From Pseudomonadota bacterium (GTDB taxonomy: Bacteria; Pseudomonadota; Gammaproteobacteria; Pseudomonadales; Moraxellaceae): a stretch of DNA of 40,152 nucleotides. The stretch covers positions 1 to 40,152 of the forward strand of contig JAJXWR010000013.1 in NCBI GenBank assembly GCA_021781515.1. Reading direction: 5' to 3'. Both the position numbers and the translations under genes were made by a program. Shown here one piece after another: positions 1 through 7,640 of this stretch; the stretch's first letter is position 1; the number at the start of each line of letters is the position of its first letter. Under the pieces are notes generated by a model. It searched no databases and was not told where the DNA came from. It was given only the letters and a program-made list of their open reading frames with translations.

Positions 1-2
1 TC

Positions 3-308
3 GTTGAGCGTTGGTCGCATGATCCTGAAGTGTTAGAAGTGGCATGGCAGACCCTTGCGCCATCGCTTCGGGAGAAACAACTGTTTGTACCGAGAGACGG
101 AGTGATGAGCACGAGTACCCACAGGCCCTGCACACGCCTTGGCGCGAACCCGTGTCAGTCGATAAACTGCAAACCCGTTTGGCACCGTTGTCGTCGAGCC
201 GCTCCTTTGCAAAAAGGGACACTCGATGGGGGTGCCAACGGGAGGAACGTCGACTTGTCTTCATGTAAGTTGGAGCAGTTTGCGTCAAAAGTTCTCTGCT
301 TGGTCTGA
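3..308 (+). CDS. Partial ORF tail of unknown identity, possibly an insertion-sequence gene end
   Basis: The frame is open from the left edge to a TGA at 306-308, so only the C-terminal 101 residues would be visible. I do not recognise the protein. It is rich in Cys, Arg and Ser and shows no clear domain. The TGA lies about 37 bases before a hairpin that resembles an IS200/IS605 right end. A TnpB-type C-terminus, intact or frameshifted, is therefore one possible reading, but I see no TnpB zinc ribbon. The gene usually found before holB in gammaproteobacteria is tmk, and this tail does not resemble thymidylate kinase. It could also be non-coding. Confidence 0.25.
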   Translation, partial: VERWSHDPEVLEVAWQTLAPSLREKQLFVPRDGVMSTSTHRPCTRLGANPCQSINCKPVWHRCRRAAPLQKGTLDGGANGRNVDLSSCKLEQFASKVLCLV

Positions 309-344
309 GTAGGAGTAATATCCTATGCCCCAAGATAAACAGAG

Positions 345-370
345 ACCCCCTGGCTTTAGCCATGGGGGGT
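345..370 (+). repeat. Imperfect hairpin with bulged T, IS200/IS605-end-like
   Basis: CCCCCTGGC (346-354) pairs with GCCA-T-GGGGG (359-368) across a TTTA loop, leaving T363 unpaired in the 3' arm. Subterminal hairpins with an extrahelical T are typical recognition structures of IS200/IS605 Y1 transposases such as IS608. The position after an ORF end and before holB fits an element's right end. No T-tract follows, so a simple terminator is less likely. The assignment is inference from shape. Confidence 0.45.
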
Positions 371-373
371 GTC

Positions 374-561
374 AGAGGAAATAGCAACCAATCGCCACAG
401 AGGAACCGGGAGAGGCAGGCCGGTGAGCTTAGCAGGCATAGACGGTTGATTTATTGTATATACTGTAACGGCTACCAAGGTGTCTTTTTGAGTGTTTCAC
501 GGCATCGGTGGACTGAGTCACTAATATTCAGAACGGTTCTTTTTGGCAGAGAGGTGAGTCA
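374..561. other. Intergenic region before holB
   Basis: No gene is supported here. The stretch ends in GAGGTGA at 551-557, a plausible ribosome binding site for the TTG start of holB at 562. No convincing sigma-70 or sigma-54 promoter stands out. If the left part is a mobile-element end, the insertion separated holB from its usual upstream partners. Confidence 0.4.
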
Positions 562-1593
562 TTGAATTTTGAAAATTGTTTACCTTGGCAAAAGAGTGCG
601 CTGACTGAATGGCAGCGGCATGCCGATCGTCTGGGGCATGCCTATTTATGGGTCGCTGCTCCTGATTTTGGACTGAAAGTGATAGTTCAGGCCTGGTTAG
701 AGGGTTTTTTGTGTCAGTCATCAATGCATCGGCCCTGTGGAGTGTGCGCTTCCTGTCATTGGTTACAGGCCGATACGCATCCGGATGTATTCTGGTTGAG
801 GCCTGAAACAAACAGTCGGGTAATCAAGATTGATAGTATACGGGATCTGTGTAATTTTTCTGAAAAAACTTCAGCGCTGGGAGGGTATCGTTTTATTATC
901 ATTGAGGCCGCAGAATGTTTGAACGCTTTTGCAGCCAATGCGCTGTTAAAAACCCTGGAAGAACCTGGCGAAAAAACTGTATTGATTTTATTGACACATC
1001 AGCCGGCACAATTGACGGCGACCATCAGGAGCCGCTGTCAACACTGGATTATTGCACCGGTGGGCCGTAAACAGGGGGTTGACTGGTTACAGCAGGTGAC
1101 TGCAGTTTCTTTGCAGCAGGCCAGTCGGGCATTGGCGTTGGCGCATAATTCTCCATTAAAAGCCAAGGCTTGGCTGGAATCCGGATGGCTGGATGTGGTG
1201 GAGCGCTTCTGGCGGCATTTAACGGAACTGATGCTGAAAGTCATTGATCCGGTATCCTTAGCTATACTCTACAAGGAACATTGTACGACTCCCGTGTTGG
1301 CAGAACATATGCTGCAGTGGGTTGAGGATTTGTGGCATCTTGGGGTGTTGAATGAGCAAGCCCTGCCGGGATTGTTGCATCATGAGGAGTTGCTGGCAGA
1401 GTATCAACGAATTATTGTAGCGGGGCTGGATTTAGAGCGTTTGTGGCGTTTGTGGCAGCGGCTGTTGCAGACGCCTCTGGAACTGGCGGGTAATGTGCAG
1501 CCGTTGCTGTGGTATGAAAATTTGTTTATTGATTTTTCAGGGGTGTGTGTGGTACGGCGGATGGGTTCAGGTTCGATGGTGATGGGGAGATAG
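562..1593 (+). CDS. holB: DNA polymerase III subunit delta'
   Basis: This is the delta' subunit of the clamp-loader complex, which helps load the beta sliding clamp onto primed DNA. At 343 residues it is close to the E. coli HolB length (334). The zinc module has Cys51, Cys59, Cys62 and Cys65 in the family spacing, and 'NALLKTLEEP' (about 126-135) and the SRC motif (157-159) are present. The Walker A site is degenerate, as is normal for delta'. The start is TTG with GAGGTGA upstream. The stop is 2 bases before the pilZ-domain gene, and ycfH follows, which is the common gammaproteobacterial holB-pilZ-ycfH order. Confidence 0.93.
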   Translation: MNFENCLPWQKSALTEWQRHADRLGHAYLWVAAPDFGLKVIVQAWLEGFLCQSSMHRPCGVCASCHWLQADTHPDVFWLRPETNSRVIKIDSIRDLCNFSEKTSALGGYRFIIIEAAECLNAFAANALLKTLEEPGEKTVLILLTHQPAQLTATIRSRCQHWIIAPVGRKQGVDWLQQVTAVSLQQASRALALAHNSPLKAKAWLESGWLDVVERFWRHLTELMLKVIDPVSLAILYKEHCTTPVLAEHMLQWVEDLWHLGVLNEQALPGLLHHEELLAEYQRIIVAGLDLERLWRLWQRLLQTPLELAGNVQPLLWYENLFIDFSGVCVVRRMGSGSMVMGR

Positions 1594-1595
1594 GG

Positions 1596-1991
1596 ATGGG
1601 TTCTTTTCGTGGAAATGGTATTTTGCAGCAGAAAATTTCTGACAAGGACGTGCTTAATTCGGTGTATATGTCCTTTGTAAAAGGCGGTGGGTTGTTTATC
1701 CCAACCTCGCGGCAGTTTATTTTGGGTGAAGAAATTTTTATTAGTCTATCGGTGATGGATGCTCGTTTTGGTGTGTCCTGCAAGGTCGTCTGGATTTCAC
1801 CCTCAATGCAGACAGAAAGTACCATGATGTTTGGCAAGGCGTCGGATCAGTCAAATCTCAAACAAAATTATATGCGGGCACCCGGTGCCGGTGTGCAGTT
1901 CATTGGTGGTGAACGGGAAGAGGCACAGCGATTTATCGAGAATCAGCTGACCGGTATGATGAATTCAAATCGAGCAACACAAACCATGTAA
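1596..1991 (+). CDS. pilZ: PilZ-domain type IV pilus assembly protein
   Basis: This is a 131-residue PilZ-family protein. It resembles the Pseudomonas pilus-biogenesis PilZ throughout: 'GILQQKISDKDVL', 'YMSFVKGGGLFIPT', 'CKVVWISP', 'GAGVQFIGGE', and the terminal Thr-Met. That subtype is needed for pilus assembly and lacks a clear RxxxR/DxSxxG c-di-GMP site; none is visible here. I chose the ATG at 1596, just after the holB stop, with GGGGAGA upstream, because longer in-frame starts would lie inside holB. It is probably cotranscribed with holB and ycfH. Compared with the Pseudomonas protein it has an insert of about 10 residues before 'RAPGAGVQF'. Confidence 0.88.
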   Translation: MGSFRGNGILQQKISDKDVLNSVYMSFVKGGGLFIPTSRQFILGEEIFISLSVMDARFGVSCKVVWISPSMQTESTMMFGKASDQSNLKQNYMRAPGAGVQFIGGEREEAQRFIENQLTGMMNSNRATQTM

Positions 1992-2049
1992 GGTGTGTGT
2001 TGCTGCAGTGGTTCTATCGGTGCGGTTAGCAACGCAGGAGCAGGCGGAC

Positions 2050-2853
2050 ATGGAGACAATCGCAGAAAAGAATACGTTGCAGTTGACAGATACGCATTGT
2101 CATTTGAATCTTCTGGACTTGCAACCCTTTGCCGGAGAAATGTCAGCGGTGCTGGCAGAGGCGAAGGCCGCTGGAGTCGGTCGTTTTGTCTGTATCGGTG
2201 TAGAGGCGTTGACGCAACCAGAGGTGTTGGCGTTGGCGAAAAAATTCCCGGAAGTGTATGCCACGGTGGGGATTCACCCAAACCATGTGCATGAACATCC
2301 TGTGAACTGGGACTGTCTGACGGCTTGGGCGCGGGAGGACAAGGTGGTGGCGATTGGTGAGACCGGACTGGATTATCACTATACGCCAGAACATGCCCCA
2401 CTGCAGCAGGAGATATTCAGCGGTCATGTTGATCTGGCACGACGGTTGAATCTGCCTTTGGTGGTGCATACCCGGGAGGCGGCTGAGGACACGCTGGCTA
2501 TTTTACGTTCTGCAGGTTCTAAAGCTGGCGTGATGCATTGCTTTACCGAAACCTGGGAGGTTGCTAGAAAAGCACTGGATCTCGGTTTTTATATTTCATT
2601 TTCCGGGGTCGTTACCTTTAAAAATGCAGGTGCATTGCGTGAGGTGGCTCGCAAGGTGCCGGACGATTGCCTGTTGATTGAAACAGACAGTCCATGGCTG
2701 GCTCCGGTACCGCATCGGGGCAAGCATAACCGACCGGCCTGGGTACTTGCCGTAGCGACGGTATTGGCGGAAATACGTAACTGCTCACTGGAGTCGTTAG
2801 CAGAACAGACAACCTGCAATGCAAGTCGTCTGTTTGGTTTTCCACTGGAATAG
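2050..2853 (+). CDS. TatD-family metal-dependent hydrolase (YcfH-like)
   Basis: This is a TatD-type DNase of the amidohydrolase/TIM-barrel superfamily, 267 residues. All expected metal ligands are present: H16-C-H18, E104 in 'GETGLDYHY', H140 in 'LVVHTREA', H163 in 'VMHCFTE' and D213 in 'IETDSPWLAP'. Family members are 3'-5' exonucleases or phosphoesterases; the cellular substrate here is inferred. The ATG at 2050 is preceded by AGGAG at 2036-2040. A GTG at 1993 would add 19 residues that do not look like TatD. The neighbourhood matches ycfH in other gammaproteobacteria. It converges on the next gene with a gap of 10 bases. Confidence 0.9.
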   Translation: METIAEKNTLQLTDTHCHLNLLDLQPFAGEMSAVLAEAKAAGVGRFVCIGVEALTQPEVLALAKKFPEVYATVGIHPNHVHEHPVNWDCLTAWAREDKVVAIGETGLDYHYTPEHAPLQQEIFSGHVDLARRLNLPLVVHTREAAEDTLAILRSAGSKAGVMHCFTETWEVARKALDLGFYISFSGVVTFKNAGALREVARKVPDDCLLIETDSPWLAPVPHRGKHNRPAWVLAVATVLAEIRNCSLESLAEQTTCNASRLFGFPLE

Positions 2854-2863
2854 ATTCCTGGCG

Positions 2864-3616
2864 TTAATTGGCCGCATCATAAGCAGAGTTGAGTTGCGAC
2901 GAGATATTGTCATTAAACGTGGATACGATGTAAGGGACGCTTTTACTGTTGAAGTCGATCATCCGGACTTTGATAAAATTCCAGTAACGGTAGGCATTCC
3001 ACAAGTGCGCATATACTTTTTTCTGACTCATGTAAGCGTGTAGCAGGCTGTCCATATTCTTGCTGAACTCTACCGCCATCTGCTGTGGATCTTCTGAATC
3101 CGCATCAGACGTCGTGGTGGCGACGATAGATCCTCCCATCGGATCGCTGGCGCGTAACAGGTACTCCGCTGTCATACGTTCAATCAACACCGTTTGCTGA
3201 TAAATCAGATTACTGTTGTTGTTGTTCGGCAAATGAGCCGATGCAATGGCATTCTGTACGGCGTCGATCAGCGGTTTAATCTGGTGCTGCACATTGAACA
3301 AGGTGCTTTGCACCACCATGTTCTGTTTGTCATAGGGGTTATTGAGCAGTGACTTGCGGTAAACTTCCCAGGCAGCAGCGACCTTGTTGTCATGCACCTG
3401 ATCAATCAGTGCCTGTGTCTGTACAATCAGGTTGTTGAGTAAATCCATCTGATCTGGATTTCTTTCGGTGACGGTGTACATAAAGTAACGAGTTGCCATC
3501 TTGTAGGCATCGGTTTCAATAGATTGCAGGTTTTGCTGTTGGGGATCCACGCTGGCCTGAGCCGCCGGAGTCCATAAACAGAGCATTCCTAACATCAAAG
3601 CGAAACGGAGTATCAT
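2864..3616 (-). CDS. Secreted or periplasmic protein of unknown function
   Basis: The protein has 250 residues. A clear Sec signal peptide covers residues 1-21, with a hydrophobic core 'LMLGMLCLW' and cleavage near 'AAQA-SV'. The mature part looks mainly alpha-helical, with amphipathic stretches, many Asn and Gln, an Asn run near residue 133 and no cysteines. I recognise no family. The last third is rich in aromatic residues ('YMSQKKVYAHLWNAYRYWNF'). It lies alone on the minus strand between ycfH and the thiolase, and about 360 bases separate it from the thiolase stop, so it probably has its own promoter. Function is unknown. Confidence 0.8.
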   Translation of the reverse strand: MILRFALMLGMLCLWTPAAQASVDPQQQNLQSIETDAYKMATRYFMYTVTERNPDQMDLLNNLIVQTQALIDQVHDNKVAAAWEVYRKSLLNNPYDKQNMVVQSTLFNVQHQIKPLIDAVQNAIASAHLPNNNNSNLIYQQTVLIERMTAEYLLRASDPMGGSIVATTTSDADSEDPQQMAVEFSKNMDSLLHAYMSQKKVYAHLWNAYRYWNFIKVRMIDFNSKSVPYIVSTFNDNISSQLNSAYDAAN

Positions 3617-3974
3617 AATTTCAGTCCTGTAACGATCAGTCCATGGTACGCCAACAGTTTAGATCACTTGGTGAGAAGTAGTAGGGAGAAGTGCATGAAT
3701 TTTCTGTTCTGTAGCGAAATACGCGTAGAACACGCATTCTGGTGCATGGGTGTGGCAAACTGCCGGAGGGCATGGTGCGGCGGATTAATGTGGGTGTTCT
3801 CTGAAGCTAACTGCCTTCGCAGACGGAGCAAAAAAATTCATGGCCAATTCAGGAATGGTATTAAGTGCGGCAACAGCGCCTGGATACCTTGATTTTTTTG
3901 ATGGCGGGATCTGTGGTTGCGTACCTTAGGCGATAACAGGGTACTGAAGCCCCCTGTTATCGTTACAGCAGGGA
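3617..3974. other. Intergenic region between secreted protein and thiolase
   Basis: No convincing gene lies here. A 74-codon plus-strand frame at 3668-3892 has no Shine-Dalgarno sequence and an unconvincing composition. The region should contain the promoter of the minus-strand secreted protein, but I could not fix its boxes. The only strong structure is the hairpin at 3931-3962. Confidence 0.4.
3931..3962 (-). terminator. Strong stem-loop after the thiolase gene
   Basis: The arms CGATAACAGGG (3931-3941) and CCCTGTTATCG (3952-3962) pair perfectly over 11 bp around a 10-base loop, starting 12 bases after the thiolase stop. No T-tract follows on either strand, so it is not a classical intrinsic terminator. 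It could protect the 3' end or assist factor-dependent termination. Confidence 0.45.
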
Positions 3975-5174
3975 TCAGAGTAACTCAATGGCCAAGGCAG
4001 TGGCTTCACCACCACCGATACACAAGGCGGCAATTCCGCGTTTCAGCTGACGCTGACGCAGTGCATGAAGCAGGGTCACGACAATCCTGCAACCAGATGC
4101 GCCGATGGGGTGTCCCAATGCACAGGCCCCGCCGTGTATGTTCATGCGCTCATGCGGAATCTGCAAATCCAGCATGGGCAGCATCGCCACCATGGCGAAT
4201 GCTTCGTTGATTTCAAATAAATCCACGTCATTGATACTCCAGCCGGTACGTTCCAGCAGGCGTTGAATGGCACCGATGGGAGCGAGGGTGAATTCTGCCG
4301 GTGCCCGGGAATAAGTGGACTGAGCGACAATACGCGCCAGTGGTTTTTGTGTAGTGGATAATGCATCTGCACGAGCCAGTATTATGGCGGCGGCTCCATC
4401 AGAAATGCTGCTGGAGTTGGCGGCAGTCAAAGTCCCGTTTTTGGCAAATGCGGGTTTTAACTGTGCAATTTTTTCCGGATTGGCTTTAAGTGGTTGCTCA
4501 TCCTGGGAAACCTCAGTGGTGCCCTGACGGGAGTTCAGGCTAACGGGTGTAATTTCTGCCTGAAACCAGCCTTCTTGTTGAGCGGTTTTTGCTCTGAGCA
4601 GGGAAGTGCGCGCAAAATCATCCATGGATTCCCGGCTGAGCTGGCGTTGATCGGCAGTTTCTTGAGCAAAACTTCCCATGGCCCGGCCAGTACCCGCATC
4701 TTCAAGACCATCAAGGAACAGATGATCTTTAAGGCTCTGGTGCCCCATACGCAGACCAGCACGGGCTTTTTCCAGCAGGTAAGGGGCATTACTCATACTT
4801 TCCATGCCACCGGCAGCAATCAGATGTGCATTACCAGCGCGCAGAACATCGGCAGCGAGCATCATTGCTTTCATTCCGGAGCCACATACTTTATTCACGG
4901 TCGTGGCACCGATTGACTCGGGAATTCCTGCGCCCAAGGAGGCCTGTCGGGCGGGGGCCTGTTTCAGTGCCGCCGGCAAGACGCAGCCCATAATGACTTC
5001 ATCCAGTTGTTCCGCTGCAATCTGGCTGCGTGCAATGGCAGCCTTCAGGGCCAAGGCACCTAATTCGGTAGTGGTAACTGAAGACAGGCTGCCTTGAAAA
5101 CTCCCAATAGGTGTGCGGGCTGCTCCCAAAATAACGATGTCGGTCTGGTTTTTGCTTTGGTTTATCGTACTCAT
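3975..5174 (-). CDS. Acetyl-CoA C-acetyltransferase (thiolase)
   Basis: This is a type II thiolase (AtoB/PhaA type) of 399 residues. It interconverts two acetyl-CoA and acetoacetyl-CoA plus CoA, for short-chain fatty acid or ketone metabolism or polyhydroxyalkanoate precursor supply. The nucleophile Cys97 lies in 'NKVCGSGMKA', the catalytic His in 'GACALGHPIGASG', and the second Cys in 'LCIGGGEATA' near the C-terminus, where most relatives have GGGQ. I chose ATG 5174 because the family homology starts a few residues later ('DIVILGAARTP'). The TTG at 5234 would add 20 unrelated residues. The ATG overlaps the stop of a short leader ORF. No phaB or phaC is nearby, so the pathway is not fixed. 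Confidence 0.92.
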   Translation of the reverse strand: MSTINQSKNQTDIVILGAARTPIGSFQGSLSSVTTTELGALALKAAIARSQIAAEQLDEVIMGCVLPAALKQAPARQASLGAGIPESIGATTVNKVCGSGMKAMMLAADVLRAGNAHLIAAGGMESMSNAPYLLEKARAGLRMGHQSLKDHLFLDGLEDAGTGRAMGSFAQETADQRQLSRESMDDFARTSLLRAKTAQQEGWFQAEITPVSLNSRQGTTEVSQDEQPLKANPEKIAQLKPAFAKNGTLTAANSSSISDGAAAIILARADALSTTQKPLARIVAQSTYSRAPAEFTLAPIGAIQRLLERTGWSINDVDLFEINEAFAMVAMLPMLDLQIPHERMNIHGGACALGHPIGASGCRIVVTLLHALRQRQLKRGIAALCIGGGEATALAIELL

Positions 5175-5245
5175 CAGTTTGTGGCAAGATCCCCGACATA
5201 GTGGTTTATGGCGGGGTGGGATAGCGCTGGCCAACTGGCCACCAT
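5174..5245 (-). CDS. 23-codon leader ORF coupled to thiolase
   Basis: A short ORF (MVASWPALSHPAINHYVGDL plus ATN) starts at the ATG 5245-5243. AAGGAG (5260-5255) lies 9 bases upstream, the best Shine-Dalgarno sequence in this area. Its TGA overlaps the thiolase ATG by one base (TGATG). The thiolase start itself has no good binding site, so translation probably reaches it by coupling. Alternatively the thiolase could start in another frame by error, but the 20 upstream residues in its own frame do not look like thiolase. The peptide has no recognisable function. Confidence 0.5.
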   Translation of the reverse strand: MVASWPALSHPAINHYVGDLATN

Positions 5246-5298
5246 TCCTGCGGTCTCCTTAAAAAAATGGCTATCTCAGGTTTAAAGGAATTCAGCGC

Positions 5299-5811
5299 TC
5301 ACCGGTTAGGGAGACAGCATTTCTTAAATTTTTTCCCACTACCACAGGGGCAGGGATCATTCCGGCCGCAGGTAGGCGGTTTAACTACCGGCCGGGGTTT
5401 TTCCAGCGGGCCGCTAAACAGATCGTGGCCATCAACAAACCACCACGTCCCCTGTTCATGGCTGAAGGTACTCCGTTCATGGTGCAGATGCTGTATATTG
5501 CTGGTCTGGAACCGAACTTTGAATTCGACTTCGTCCTGCCTTAGATCCTGTTGATCTGGATGGCCAGGATCAAGAATTTCCAGTCCCAGCCATTGTGCAT
5601 TTACTGACCAGTTTTCCATGGCCTGACGATCGCCCAGATCCCGGTGATCCGGATGGGTGCTGTGCATAATAAAATCGATAGCGCCCAGGGTGTAGGCTGT
5701 ATAACGGGCACGCATCAGTTCCAGCGCACTGGTCGCTGGCCGTTGGCCATCTATAATCGGCTGACAACATTCACTCAAGGGTAACGAGGAGCCGCATGGG
5801 CATAAGGTCAT
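5299..5811 (-). CDS. ychJ: YchJ-family (UPF0225) SEC-C motif protein
   Basis: This 170-residue protein matches the YchJ/UPF0225 family. An N-terminal Cys-rich motif '[13 protein letters not shown]' (4-16) is followed by an NTF2-like middle ('[17 protein letters not shown]', '[13 protein letters not shown]', '[13 protein letters not shown]') and a C-terminal SEC-C zinc motif '[18 protein letters not shown]'. SEC-C motifs bind zinc and in SecA contact SecB; the role of YchJ itself is not established. It is slightly longer than E. coli YchJ (152) because of a Pro-rich spacer before the SEC-C motif. The ATG at 5811 is set by the conserved N-terminus; the ribosome binding site is weak. Confidence 0.88.
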   Translation of the reverse strand: MTLCPCGSSLPLSECCQPIIDGQRPATSALELMRARYTAYTLGAIDFIMHSTHPDHRDLGDRQAMENWSVNAQWLGLEILDPGHPDQQDLRQDEVEFKVRFQTSNIQHLHHERSTFSHEQGTWWFVDGHDLFSGPLEKPRPVVKPPTCGRNDPCPCGSGKKFKKCCLPNR

Positions 5812-6152
5812 AATTAGTCAATCCATCTGTGGGCTATTGGCGATCCGCTGTGGGCGAATGGAAAAAGTAGCAACAGCATTACGGGTTCAGCGACGCCTAT
5901 TAAGCCAAATTTATGAGCAGTTGCCAAGCCGCTAGTTTAACATCAGGATGATATTTTTGTAGACGTTCAACGGCGGGTTGCGGCGCAGGTAGGAATGGTT
6001 TAAGGGATTGGCTTGTATTTATGGCATTTTTTTTGCATTGTTTTAGGTGTTGAATGGTCAGTGAGTGACGGCAGGGGAATTACTGAGGCGACGTGCGCTC
6101 AGGAGCGACTCTCCGGTGGCCCGACAGGGTTCATTGAAAACAGGAACGCATC
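5812..6152. other. Divergent intergenic region ychJ / fliK
   Basis: This 341-base gap separates the minus-strand ychJ from fliK. It contains the sigma-54 promoter at 6021-6037. The fliK ribosome binding site is an AGGA around 6142-6145. I see no small gene. Confidence 0.5.
6021..6037 (+). promoter_or_regulatory. Sigma-54 promoter of fliK
   Basis: ATGGCATTTTTTTTGCA matches the RpoN consensus (TGGCA then TTGCA) with the invariant GG (6023-6024) and GC (6035-6036) exactly 12 bases apart. The predicted transcript start is about 6048, giving a leader of about 105 bases before fliK. It fits class II/III flagellar control by a FleQ/FlrA- or FlrC-type activator; flrC is in this window. Confidence 0.75.
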
Positions 6153-7415
6153 ATGGTGACTATGGTATCGGGTTTTAGCAACACAGTGGCTCCCGTTGCA
6201 GCGGATTCTGCTGCTGCGCTGACAGCGACGGACGGTGGCTCTGCAGGCAGCAATTTTGCCAATCTGTTAAAACAGGCAACTCCTGAACCCGCTGCAAGCC
6301 CGCCGGTAGTCGCTCAGCAGACTCCCTCTCAGGAAAAACAGATGACGCCAGACAAAAAAGCCCATGTGAAGCGGCAACCTGTGGCAGCAGAAGCCGGAGC
6401 GAACGGTAATCCCTTGCCTGTGGGCTGGCCGGCGGCGATGCCGGCACCGCAGACTACTCTGTTATTGCAGGGCCGGGCAGCTGCCGGGGCTGGTTCTGCA
6501 GTGGCGGGTACGGTGAACGGTGAAAAAACAGCCGGTGGCAGTCGTACAGCAAGGTCAGGTAAGCAGGATAAATTGCTGCAGTCTGCTGTGGAGCGGGGCG
6601 GATTATCTGGTGCATTGACGCACACTGTGGCGGTAGAACAGGGAAACGGCCTTTCAGGCTGGCAGTCACCGCATGCTGGTACAGCGGCAACGGGCGGTGG
6701 TTCTGCGGGGAGTGATCAGGCCGCCGCTGCAAAAAAACAGGTGATGGGGGCGGTGGAAACTGGTGGCAATTTACGTTCGGAAGCCGTAGCACTAACGACT
6801 CAGCTGACCCACTCAGCGGCCAGTGGGGTTCTGTCAACGGCGGCGGATGCCCGGCAACATCCGGCGCAAGGCACTGGTGGATCGTCTGGATCGTCGACTG
6901 CCGCCGCATTTGCCGGAACGTTGACCGGGGTGTTGAATGCTTCGGGAGTCAGGCAGGCGGCGACTGGCGTGCCGAGTAATACAGCGAAAATTTCGGCTCC
7001 GCTGGGGTCGGCTGCTTTTGATGCGGCATTGGGACAACATCTGTTGATGATGGCGGGCAATGGGACTCCTACGGCACGTATTCATCTGACCCCCGCTGAG
7101 TTGGGACCTATTGCCGTGGAAGTGCGTCTTTTGGCACAAAATCAGGTGGCGGTAACCATGATGGTCAGTCATAGTCAGACTCATCAGGTATTGCAACAAT
7201 CGCTGGTGCATTTACAGGAGGCATTTCAGGCGCAGGGAATGCAGTTGCAGACCAGCTTGAGTGGAGGCCAAGGCAATGGGCAACAGGCTCCCGGACGTGA
7301 AGAATGGTTACATAATACACAGTCTGGAGCCTCTGCTCTGCTGTCGCCGTCTGTGGAACTGGCGCAGGCGGCTAAAGCGGTCAATCAATCGTCGTTGCTG
7401 GATACTTATGCCTGA
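6153..7415 (+). CDS. fliK: Flagellar hook-length control protein FliK
   Basis: FliK is an exported molecular ruler. Its C-terminal domain touches FlhB and switches export from hook to filament substrates. The protein has 420 residues. The N-terminal two-thirds is low-complexity, rich in Ala, Gly, Gln, Ser and Thr, as usual. The conserved C-terminal domain (about 300-385) contains 'ARIHLTPAELGPIAVEVRLL', then 'VAVTMMV' and 'LQEAFQAQGMQLQT'. The start is ATG 6153, with a second ATG at 6162 also possible. It lies directly upstream of fliL, the pseudomonad and vibrio order, and behind a sigma-54 promoter. Confidence 0.92.
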   Translation: MVTMVSGFSNTVAPVAADSAAALTATDGGSAGSNFANLLKQATPEPAASPPVVAQQTPSQEKQMTPDKKAHVKRQPVAAEAGANGNPLPVGWPAAMPAPQTTLLLQGRAAAGAGSAVAGTVNGEKTAGGSRTARSGKQDKLLQSAVERGGLSGALTHTVAVEQGNGLSGWQSPHAGTAATGGGSAGSDQAAAAKKQVMGAVETGGNLRSEAVALTTQLTHSAASGVLSTAADARQHPAQGTGGSSGSSTAAAFAGTLTGVLNASGVRQAATGVPSNTAKISAPLGSAAFDAALGQHLLMMAGNGTPTARIHLTPAELGPIAVEVRLLAQNQVAVTMMVSHSQTHQVLQQSLVHLQEAFQAQGMQLQTSLSGGQGNGQQAPGREEWLHNTQSGASALLSPSVELAQAAKAVNQSSLLDTYA

Positions 7416-7640
7416 ATATGTAAAAAAGATAAAATACTGATGCCAAGAAAGCAGAAGGTAGGGGGCTGGGTGTTCAGGCGGGTATTGTTTATGCCGGATA
7501 CATGGAAAAATACAGCGCAATTTTAGTGGAAGGGTGCAGGGGAATGTTGAAAATCGTGATGCAGGGGTACGATAGATTTTTCCTGCATTCAGGGTTAAGC
7601 TGTCAGGCAATGAGTGAGTTAAGTGGAGAGAGGTTGAACC
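7416..7640. other. fliK-fliL intergenic region
   Basis: This is a 225-base gap. I looked for a second sigma-54 promoter and found no GG/GC pair at the correct 12-base spacing. No terminator follows fliK, so readthrough from fliK into fliL is plausible. The fliL ribosome binding site lies in GGAGAGAGG at 7625-7633. Confidence 0.35.

Noticed and set aside
3668-3892. 74-codon plus-strand ORF between the secreted protein and the thiolase
   Set aside because: No ribosome binding site, unusual Cys/Arg/Trp-rich composition, and it lies where the minus-strand gene needs its promoter.
6175-7211. Long minus-strand ORFs within fliK
   Set aside because: These arise from Ala/Gly/Gln-rich codons of fliK and have no ribosome binding sites or family features.
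7440-7640. Second sigma-54 promoter before fliL
   Set aside because: Several GG and GC pairs occur, but none has the required 12-base spacing.
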